This document shows, piece after piece, positions 24,380 to 33,555 of a DNA stretch of 64,000 nucleotides (the first letter of the stretch is position 1; each line of letters starts with the position of its first letter). Location of the stretch: contig OX485804.1 in assembly GCA_950295325.1 (NCBI GenBank), positions 29,140,001-29,204,000 on the forward strand, given 5' to 3'. The notes below the pieces were generated by a model that worked only from the letters and a program-made list of their open reading frames with translations, had not been told where the DNA came from and searched no databases. The position numbers were made by a program, and so were the translations under genes. The DNA comes from Polytrichum commune. Its lineage: Eukaryota; Streptophyta; Polytrichopsida; Polytrichales; Polytrichaceae.

Positions 24380-24985
24380 TCCAGCATGGCATTGGGGATT
24401 GGTAGCATCAGATAGAACTCGAGGTGATCATCTACTGTTGTGATGGTGCAGGTGATGCTGAATGGATTGATTTTGATGTACTTAGAACTTGAGCTATTTA
24501 GTATATTTCGATGTAACTTTATAATTTATGCAACGAGGATGAAGTAAGTAACCTGAACAACTAATTCATTTTCTGCTGCTCAAAAGGTAATGTGTGAAAT
24601 GCCAGGCCTGATATAAATTGCCACAGTTGCCAGTTGAAGAGACAGGCTAGGGAAGTTCGTCCTGGTGGCTTCCGTGGGCGGATTCAGAGGTGAGATTGCA
24701 GGCTCAATCATGCCGGTATTGGGGTTTGGTAGCATCAGATAGAATTCGAGGTGATCATCTGCTGTTGTGATGGTGCAGGTGAAGCTGAATGGATTGATTT
24801 CGATGCACTTAGACTGAAGCAATTTAGTTATCGATGTACTTTTGTAATCCATGCCATGGGGTCGACGAATGATATATTACTGATGACTTAATAATGTAAT
24901 TTTGTTGCTCATAAGGCAATGTGTGGAATTGCAGGCCTGATCTTGCCACTACTAGAGTTCCAAGCTGAAGAGACACTAGGCCCGA
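24380..24985 (+). repeat. Tandem duplication (period about 327 bp) just upstream of the GALS start codon
   Basis: The segment starting ATTGGGGATTGGTAGCATCA at 24391 recurs as ATTGGGGTTTGGTAGCATCA at 24718. Following blocks keep their order: CGAGGTGATCATCT, GTTGTGATGGTGCAGGTGA, GCTGAATGGATTGATTT, AGGCCTGAT and GAAGAGACA. Only about 95 bp separate it from the ATG, so it is probably promoter, 5' UTR or 5'-UTR intron of that gene. Confidence 0.8.
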
Positions 24986-25079
24986 AGTTCTTTCTCCGAA
25001 AATCAAGCTTTGCATGAGCCTCAGTATCCAGAGGCTTGATCAGTAGGATGTCGACCAGTAATGTTTAAGAATCATCACG

Positions 25080-28000
25080 ATGGTTTCCAATATAGAAACA
25101 CCGCAAGGTCTGAAAGGCCGCAGCACGCGAACGATCATAGCAGTATCGGTGATTGTGGCCTCTCTGTTTTTCGTGTTCGAGCTCTCCTCCTACGGCCTCG
25201 TGAGTTCCATCGGCGACATCACCCGCCTGCTGTCCACTGCAGTTGGCAAACCGGCAGCATCAAGACAGAGAGGTGAATTCTCTTCAGCTTGTTCCAAGAA
25301 TGCCAAAGTCCTGGCAGGAGGCATCACCCAAGGGTTACCAGAGGAGGTTGTCATGTCGGAAGCCTTTTTGCGGGAATCCAACATCAACACAACCGCCCTA
25401 GGTGACCTAAGCCATGGTACTTTTCGTCCATTTCGACCCCACGGCATAGCAGTCCACTTCTTCTTGGACTTTGGCACATACCGGAGCAGCCCTCGGGCTT
25501 TCTCTTGCGCAGGAACCATCAGCCGTGCGGTGGAGGATGCTTGGAGCCCCCCATTCGAATGCGAGTGGGTAAACCCCAACGGCACAGTTATCAAGAGCGA
25601 AAACGTTGCAAAATACAGACCAGGAAGTGAGTTTCGAGCAGTCTATGACTCCTTGATAGTCATCTGCCACTTTGGTGTAGACATAGGCACCGACGGCAAA
25701 GGTGGAGAGCTTTTCATCAGCTACTCATACCCTGCCAACGATCCTTACCGACTTCCTGAAAAGTTTTTGGCACTCACCGAATCACCTGGGGTTTACCAAC
25801 CTGGCATGTTTGAGCCTCCGTTTCTGTATGATATTGCGTATTGCGGCTCACCGATCTATGGGAACGTCTCCCCGCAGCGAATAAGGGAGTGGATTGCCTA
25901 CCATGCGTATGTATTCGGGGAGAAGACGCATTTCATCTTCTACGATGCGGGAGGGATTCACGGCGAAGTGCAGAGAATTTTGCAGCCGTGGGTGGACAAG
26001 GGTAGGTTAAGTGTGCAGAATGTGCGGCAATTGATGATGTATTCCGGATATTATTTCCACCAGCATACCGTTGTGAATGATTGTTTATTCCGGTCGCAGT
26101 ATATGGCGAACTGGACGTTCTTCTTCGACATCGATGAGTATGTGTATGTGAATAGCAGTGCTACTAACCTCACCGCCTTGTTGGCGGAGAAGGAGAGCCA
26201 GGACTTGACGGTGATGCAGTTCAACCAGAAGCGCATGTCGCATGCTCTGTGCGCCCTGCCGAAGGATGCTAAAGGGGATAATTCCACCCGTGATGCCCAG
26301 AACGCCGAGTAAGAATCTGAATTCACTGCTAATGACTTATCTCCTCTGAGATCCTTTACATTGAAGCTGAATATGCCGCAAGACTTTGTACAGATATTGC
26401 ATGTGTTGAATGTTGGCTCATTATTATTTAACAGAATGATCTATGAAAAATTGAATGTGCTACAAGAGAGTAGATAATCTGACAGTGAGCTCAAATCCTT
26501 CCTGAACATCTGCTGGCAACCGCATCAGGATCCCCGCAAGAGATCCACGCTCTCATATTGATCGAACACACTACAGAATCATAGCAATTACTGCACAGTG
26601 CTCGAACTGAATATGTTCTCCGAATTACTAGATCCATAATAATGGCATGCTCAGTAATTTCACATGCAGGCAACCCAATGAAGATCTAGATCCAGTTCTT
26701 CATTGGGTTGCCTGTGAGATTACTGAGCATGCCTTACATAGGCATACAAGGTACCGTAGGTTGATAGCAAGTTGGGCAAAAAATGTTCAATATTCATTTT
26801 ACAAAAAAAGGCTCAGGCGGTTCATAAAAATGTTGTTGAAAAATTAGGTAAATACGTATATATAATTACGTATATGGATTTGTCCTACATACAAATCCAT
26901 GTGTTGTACCTTAAATTTCATTCATTTAGTCATGTTGGCTAAGTACGGGATGCTAACTTTAGGGTTTAGGTTGAGCCTTTCTTAGTGTGCTTATTAGGGT
27001 TGTGAATAGTCTTTCATGTCGTTTTGTGCTCATGTTCAACAGAGGTTGTTTGAGAATGTGCAAGCATGGCTAAGAGGTAGAGGCAAATTAGTCAAATGTT
27101 GCATCCCGCTGACAAGGATGAGAGACTATTGAGTGTTGAGAAATTTCCTAATATTTAGATTTTTATGATTATTTTCCCTTCCATTTAGGCCATTTGATTC
27201 ACTCGTTTCCACAAAATTAGGCTTGATTATTTTAAGTTATTTTATGCCCAACTTGCTATCAACCTACAATAGCATTTACCTCGGGGAGTGCACTTAAAGT
27301 TAAGACTAGGAATCACGTGAGTGCGTACTTTTGACCCCCCCTATGTATGTACTAAAAAATCATCTAAAAATTGTAAAAAATATATATGAAGTTGTTAAAC
27401 ACAATCTAAAGTTCTTATTGTATAAAATTCAAAAAATAATCAATTGTAAATATTTTTAAATTGATTTTTGAAGCAAAAAACAACGCATTTTAGTTCAAAC
27501 TTCTATCATTTTTTTTAATAATTTTTAAAAACTTTTCGTCCTGAAATTTATACCAAGTGATAGATATATACGTAATGATTTGGCACTTAAAAACTATTCA
27601 TTTATAAACTATTTTAAGGCCAAGTATTGTAGGGGGTATGCCATTAAAACGCACTCACGTGTATTCCTAATCTTAACTTTAAGTGCACTCCCCGGGGCAT
27701 TTACACTAGTCAATAGGTGAAAGGAGTCCTCCTTCATGATTTTCCACTAATAGAAAATGTGGTCCAAAAAAAACATATTCCCCATTTGACTTGGCGGTCA
27801 TTAGCACATGACTCATTGACAAGTGTTCAACATGGTCTATTATTGCCATAGATTGCATTCAACACTTGTCGATGGGATCATGTGCTAATGACCACCGATG
27901 CCAAATCATAAATGTGTTCTAGGATCATGTTGCCTAGTAGGATTATAACATGATTTGTCACACTCGATCATAAAACCAAACAAAAATGTTGTTTTTGCCT

Positions 28001-28846
28001 AATATTTATTTTCTTGATACATAGTTGACTTAGTAGGCACATTGTTTAGGCTACTCAAATGTTTGAACACGTGAACTTGGACGTTGTTATGTAATTTCAC
28101 TTCAAACACTTTGAAGGTGTCCAAATCTTACACATGGTGAACATGTGCATTGATATTGTGTGAATTGTTTGAAAGCCAAGTTGGAATCGTCAACTACTAT
28201 TTAGCATGTAGTTAGATGCCACATAATGTTTGATAGGTGTAGTGTCAATTTTTTATGAACATTGATTCATTTGCAAAAAAGAATCCAATATTAGACAAAG
28301 TTCTTGATATGTAGGCAATATTTTTTTTAAATCAATCCAAAACTTGCTCAACAATTGAAAAAGAAATTGGGTATGCTTGATATGACTTGCACATAGGGCC
28401 AAGCTTCTTGATGAAATGTACATAAACACATTATTGATAAAATTGTTCTATTGTGTTGGGATTGTTTTATGTGTAGGTTGTGGGGCTTTGAGAAGCTCGT
28501 GTTCTCCATGCATTGGAAAAACAACCAACCTGAAGCTCACAAATATGCAGTGCAAGGGAGGAAGATTTGGGTGACAGAGATTCACAATGTCGTGCACATG
28601 AAAGAGGGCAAACGGTGGAATGTGGGCTACGACCGCATCTGGTTCCACCACTTCCATGGCACACTCACCACACGTGGCGAAGTCTGCACGCATTTTGAAG
28701 ATGCCACCCGATACTCAAACTGGTCCGCGACGCCGGTTTACTTTGACAATGCAAACTACTCCACAGACTACACCTTGGCGCAACTTGGTACAGCTGTCAA
28801 AGAGTTTGAGTTGGCTACAATTGGAGAGCAACCATTCATTTTGTGA
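25080..28846 (+). CDS. GT92 (DUF23) galactan beta-1,4-galactosyltransferase, GALS-like, 532 aa
   Basis: Golgi type II glycosyltransferase. By family knowledge GALS proteins extend beta-1,4-galactan side chains of rhamnogalacturonan I pectin with UDP-Gal. Two exons: 25080-26308 and 28477-28846, joined in phase 2 (a GAG codon is split), ending at TGA 28844-28846. A short basic N-terminus (KGRSTR) is followed by a membrane anchor at about residues 18-42, a variable stem, then the catalytic domain from about residue 115. Family marks are the FEPPFLYDIAYCGSPIYGN segment, HFIFYDAGG, and the DxD-type metal/sugar-nucleotide motif FFFDIDEYVYV (D350, D352). After the intron come WGFEKLVF and the conserved C-terminal KYAVQ / HYHG-like FHHFHGT segment. 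The 2168-bp intron is unusually rich in foldback structures. The start ATG is the first in frame and yields the expected cytosolic tail. Complete as far as I can see. Confidence 0.9.
26644..26733 (+). ncRNA. Candidate hairpin precursor (90 nt) in the GALS intron
   Basis: Arms from GGCATGCTCAGTAAT (26644) and its inverse ATTACTGAGCATGCC (ending 26733) pair for 21 bp with one G:U-type change. A 4-nt bulge (TGCA) follows, then 16 more paired bases (GGCAACCCAATGAAGA with TCTTCATTGGGTTGCC), closing on a loop of about 12 nt. Size and geometry resemble a plant miRNA foldback on the sense strand of the host gene. It could equally be a small foldback transposon. No expression evidence. Confidence 0.4.
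26756..27267. repeat. 23-bp perfect inverted repeats 0.5 kb apart in the GALS intron
   Basis: GTAGGTTGATAGCAAGTTGG... at 26756-26778 is exactly inverted at 27245-27267, with weaker symmetry inward. It is probably the termini of an old non-autonomous DNA element of 512 bp. No TSD is clear. Confidence 0.55.
27280..27696. mobile_element. MITE with about 48-bp inverted ends and an 8-bp TSD (hAT-like)
   Basis: The ends are inverted copies over about 48 bp with few mismatches (left CTCGGGGAGTGCACTTAAAG; inner block CACGTGAGTGCGT). Both sides are flanked by the 8-bp duplication GCATTTAC (27272-27279 and 27697-27704), which points to hAT. The 417-bp length and lack of an ORF make it a MITE. Confidence 0.75.
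27786..27906 (+). ncRNA. Candidate hairpin (121 nt) in the GALS intron
   Basis: The arm with GGTCATTAGCACATGA...GACAAGTGTT (27786-27830) pairs with its inverse AACACTTGTC...TCATGTGCTAATGACC (27857-27906). The two arms are about 45 nt with several mismatches, around a 26-nt loop. It could be a miRNA-like precursor or a foldback element. Confidence 0.35.
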
Positions 28847-29587
28847 GGTGCAACAAAAATATATTTTCATTCAACACTACGATTTGTATTCGTTGTAGAG
28901 TCGTAATGACATGGTTGGGTTTCTTTGTGGGTTTTTGAGGGCCTAGTGATGTGGAAGGAACATTTGTAGATAGAATAGGAGCGCCCACAATGGGAACAAA
29001 CGGAAAGGTTTGGAAACATTGGAAAAGGGTAGTTGTGTTGGGTACCCTTGGATTCTTGGGTGGGGAACTCGGACTCATGTCCTTGTTCTTGTACCCTCTA
29101 ATGTTCCATGAAGACCCTTGTCACCTCCCCTTCTCTAGCATGGAAACTTGGAGGATATTCCATTTCACAACAAACCTAGCAACAAATCAACTCATTGAAC
29201 TCTTACTTCCCAACATTCAAGCCATCTAGCATTTCCAACACCATCACCAAGGGGTGGGTCTCAATGAATGGGAAGAACCAACCGTGAGTTACAGATGAAC
29301 CAATTGAGTTTGAGAAATAACCGATTAAAGTTCAAGACTTAAGGAAAATTACCAATCATTTCATAGGAATAGATGGAATAAACCTCAAATAAATAAAGGA
29401 AAACTGAAAGATCACAACATGTAACCGACGGAACTTGGACACACTAGGATTTCGACCGATTATGCCCAAAATCTCCCCAAACACTGGCTAGTCTTCATTT
29501 GCACCTAACTTAGGTATGTTGAATCTTGTGGCCTCCATGTTGGGGATTGTATAGCTAACACTTCTTCCTTCTTATTGGGCCTATCAA

Positions 29588-29621
<34 letters not shown>

Positions 29622-30514
29622 AAAATTGGAATCCCAGCTTTTGGTGATATTTCCAGTTTTGGAGCTGCAAAGAGCGCCATTCCATAGGGTGGGTAGACTG
29701 TTGGAATTTGTTGCATAAAAGCCTACCTCTCTCATTCATCCAACAATAACATCTGGAATAGTGTGTAGCTTGGAAGTTAGCTCTTTTGGAGGATCTCACA
29801 TTGGAGTTAGCATTGAAGATCTTGAATTATTAGTCTAGTGATGCACCATAACAATTATGAACAGCATAGAGTTCCTTTTCATAATACTACTCAACACCTA
29901 GGTGTTCTTCTCTCCTAGTGCCAGGAATTTTGCAAGGATCATTCCCCCCCCCCCCCCCCTTATGTTGGGCTTCCCTTGCAAAATGAACAATCCTTAGCTT
30001 GAGATTTTATTCATTTTGCAAGAGTGAATAGTCATGTAGAAATTAAATGATCCCCGGGTTTAAGTTTCATAATATCATTTTGAAATATGTTAAACTATAT
30101 CAGGCATGATGCATGCCACCCACATGGATCTTGGCACTAGCGCAACATGGCAGCTAATTAATAGGTCCGAAAATTATCTTTTAAGGAGTGTCGAGGTTCA
30201 AGGCCATGGCCAGCCTCCCTCTTTTGGAAAGAGAATCACAGACAACATGTTGTCTAAAGTTATATCTCTCTATGTATAAAGTCCCATTTTAATAATTAGA
30301 GGATTGCCTTAGACTCAAGCTAAGTGACATTTGATGTAGAAAAAAGAAAAAGAAAAATTAAAGAAAAGCATGGGGCAACCGGTTGGAGCCAAAACCTTGG
30401 ATATAATGGTGCCTACAACCCACCTTCTTTTTCTATAAAGTATTGCTAGTGCAGCAACCAAAGCCTGCTCACCAACTCATCATAGACTAATAGTGTTGTT
30501 AGTACTTGTGACTA
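28847..30514. other. Spacer with simple repeats
   Basis: Downstream of GALS. A 92-codon ORF at 28951-29229 has no recognised similarity. An (AT)n run at about 29590-29612 and a C16 run at about 29944-29960 are present. No gene is supported. Confidence 0.6.
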
Positions 30515-30876
30515 CAGTCTAACCTTGTTAGTACGACACATTTTGGCGCGACCAAACTTTTAAGTTCAAAACTCCCTCTCTTATATGACTATGACACTCG
30601 ATAATATGACATTTAGAATCTCTGTTTTGTCATATCAAAGAGGTAAGTAATGCTAACATTCCTTTCATCTATGTTATGTACATCTAAAATACATCCATTT
30701 TCACTTGGGAACTACTTGGGAACTTCACTTATCATTGCCCAGGAACTTAATGATAATTAGGGTTACTAGTGTAGAATAAACATGGTTAAGGCCAGAGTGG
30801 CCTCTTGCCTAGTATGTTGCCTTGTACATGGGTGATATAGTATCATCAATATCTTTGTGCACTCTCTGTCATCATT

Positions 30877-31850
30877 GTGTACATGACTTTGGTATTCCTT
30901 CCTCCCAATGTTACGAGCATAGTTCAACCTTTGGAACAAGATATAATAGTATCTTTCAAAATTCAATATAAGAAGAAATTTTTGCAATGGATTTTATCAC
31001 AGTATGATGATGCTACATTGAAGGACTTAAAGAAGGTGGTGCCCAACATTAGAAAGGTTGTCATGTGGAATTATGAGGTATGAAGTGAGTTGGATGCACA
31101 AATAGTCACGAATTGTTGGAGGATGGCACGTAAGGTAGGGGTGGCTATTTCCGTCCAAATTTCAGATGTGCCTAGTTGGGATGCTGAAACTATTTTTTTA
31201 TAAATTTTGAGCGCTCCGCAAAGCTGGTGCAAGAGCAACTATGAAGAATTCAAAAATTTCCAGCATGTTTATGATTTCCTACAAATTTTTAAAGGAAACC
31301 TTGTAGAGTGACCAACACTCGCACATAGGGTACATGGTATATCCACAGGGTGGATTTCTAAAACCGACCGCTGGCAGCCAATGAAATGTTGGCAACGTTG
31401 TGAACGGTAAAAGCACCTTGATAGGTGCTTTTGTAAATCCAGGTAAAAGCACCTACAAAGGTGCTTCCGACATAGGGGTCGATTTTAGGACCCGCACGGA
31501 AATTGCCACCCCTACCTTATATACCTGCAACATGGAATGTTGATTTTGCCCTAGTTGATGACAGGGAGAAGAATAGAAACGAAGAAGAATGAAGTGAACT
31601 TGGTGCTTTGATTTCAAATTTGCGATTGGGTGATGATGAGATGTCAATCGAGACCTACATTCAGATGGAAGGGGAAGATATTACTGAGCTAGAATTGAAT
31701 ACTGATGAGTTGGTGGATGTTGCTTCGGGAATCGATCATGCACAAGGGTTTGATCTTAATGTTGATCTACATTCAGTAGACGTGGATGACGATGCTCCAC
31801 TTACAATAAAGCTTAGTGATGCTAAACGTCATGCATCATTTGTTGTCTAA
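30877..31850 (+). pseudogene. Broken DDE transposase of the pogo/Tigger type
   Basis: The first part reads FLPPNVTSIVQPLEQ followed by a basic segment, the C-terminal signature of Tigger/Jerky-type DDE transposases, where LPPN-T-S-QPLDQG is usual. The frame is interrupted by an in-frame TGA at 31081, by a 385-bp insertion after a WRMA stretch, and by a second in-frame TGA near 31590. The tail is acidic (EDITELELNTDELVD), as common in this family. The N-terminal DNA-binding half and most of the catalytic core are missing, so it is inactive. Confidence 0.7.
31133..31517. mobile_element. Stowaway-like MITE nested in the pogo relic
   Basis: The ends AGGTAGGGGTGGCTATTTCC (left) and its inverse (right) differ at one position over 22 bp. 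TA lies on both sides (31131-31132 and 31518-31519). Removing the 385-bp insert with one TA restores the reading frame of the transposase fragment around it, confirming the boundary. An inner inverted pair (AAAAGCACCT/AGGTGCTTTT) lies at about 31409-31470. Confidence 0.75.
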
Positions 31851-32457
31851 TTTCTTATTAGACAACACTTCACATACTGGTGTGAGTGAAATTATTAGTT
31901 TTCAAAAGCTAGTAAGGAATTTAAATAAGATGATAGTTGCTAACTTGGGTACACAACACCAAAGATCTTTGAACTCCTATTTCAAAAGTTTTGGAGAATA
32001 TTTTGATTTGTTTGGAGTTATAAGTCATTATTTCATACAATTTATACTACTTCAACTCGTTGAATCTATTTTTAAGCTCATATTGTTTATGTTTTTGTAT
32101 TCTCTCTATGGTACGACAATGTTACGCCATTTGTCATATTAACGAGAAGACGACACCTCAATAGTACGACATTTTTTGTGTTTCCCAAGCGTGTCATACT
32201 AAAGAGGGAGAACGGTAGTCTCTAACCCTAGATAGGTTGGAAGCTACGCCTCCTCCATTTGGGTGTGGCATTAGTTCACGGCTAGTCCGCAAGTGGCACC
32301 CAAGTAAGAGCCAACAAACAATACCAATCTAGGTTTAATGGATACCATGACCTTCGCAACTTACCCTTCCAACTTGGAAAAGTTGATAAGCATTGCTTGC
32401 AATTATGTAGTTGCCAGTAGTTTAACCCCCCCTCACCCTCTACAATGCTCAACCTAA

Positions 32458-32957
32458 GGGTCACTTCACACACGAGCCAAGAGCCATGACCATGAAATTG
32501 TGAGAGCCCAAAAGAAAAGTGTCCAAAGGCCGTCCCAACACACCTCCAAAATCATGTAGTGTGGTCACGGATCCTCAAGTGTAGTGTGAAGTCATATGTG
32601 TCCGGACCCTCAAGCAAATGCTATTTCAATGAATTTCTATTCATGCAGATCCTCACACATGATAAAATAAAACCAACCAACAATTGTAAGCATTCGGAGT
32701 GCCATGGTCTCCCAGTTTTGTGTTAGGTCTACCTCCAAGAGGTAGTTTTTGAAAATAATCCAAGTGACCATGATACATGATCCATTTGATGCCATGTAGG
32801 AATCCATGTAGACATTACATCCATCTTGCATTCACATACTCTGTTGGTCCCTCAAGCGTAGTGTGAAGTGAACTTGGACCAACTCCGCCTTTTCCGCCAA
32901 TGAGAGTGCTTGACGTGTAATGGTCACGGGCTCTCAATCTCATGTGTGAACTGGCCC
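32458..32957 (-). mobile_element. PIF/Harbinger-type MITE, copy 1 (500 bp, TSD TAA)
   Basis: The left end GGGTCACTTCACACACGAG and the inverted right end GGGCCAGTTCACACATGAG are terminal inverted repeats of about 40 bp. Both sides carry TAA (32455-32457 and 32958-32960). A second copy in opposite orientation is at 61006-61495. No transposase. Confidence 0.75.
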
Positions 32958-33555
32958 TAAGGGTATAGGAAAAAAGGACTCGGCACAAATATTGGAAATT
33001 AATAGCCAATACAAGATTCATGGAGGGCACAAGGACGGTCAAGTACATGACTCCAATACCATGGATAGGTTTAAGTGAAAGTGATTCAAAACTATGTACT
33101 AACTTTAGATTTTGTGAAGGAAAAAATCATAAACATTTGAAAAACATATTGATGTACAAAGCCAAGTAATTTATGTTGACAATAACAATTTCAAGAAAAC
33201 TCTACGTGCTTTAGAATATGCTGCAAGTAGTGTGTAATTAGATATATTAGACACGTAATTGTTTGGAATTTAGTTTTAAACATGATAAAATTACATTAAA
33301 TTGATGTCTTTCCACAAATTTTTGTATTGGTGCCCTCAAGTTTATAATGCATTCAAGGAATATGAAAAAAACCAAAAGGTCATGGAACTACATCCAAACC
33401 CATATTTAGCCATTACCTTTTAGGCAATACTTTAAATGATACGTTTTAAGATCCCATCTCGATATTCTATATTTGAGTACCTAAAACAACCATAAAAGGT
33501 GACATGAAAAAAATCAACATTTTTCAACGAATTTTAGGCGTTTGACCCCAAAAAA

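Larger units (their letters stand above)
30515..32215 (+). mobile_element. Degenerate pogo/Tigger-like DNA transposon
   Basis: The left end is CAGTCTAACCTTGTTAGTAC and the right end inverts to CCGTTCTCCCTCTTTAGTAT. TA flanks both ends (30513-30514 and 32216-32217), as expected for Tc1/mariner/pogo. It encodes a broken transposase (30877-31850) and carries a nested Stowaway-like insertion (31133-31517). The 702-bp element at 14491-15192 is a related internally deleted derivative. Confidence 0.75.

Noticed and set aside
28951-29229. 92-codon ORF after the GALS stop
   Set aside because: No recognisable family; probably chance within the 3' region.
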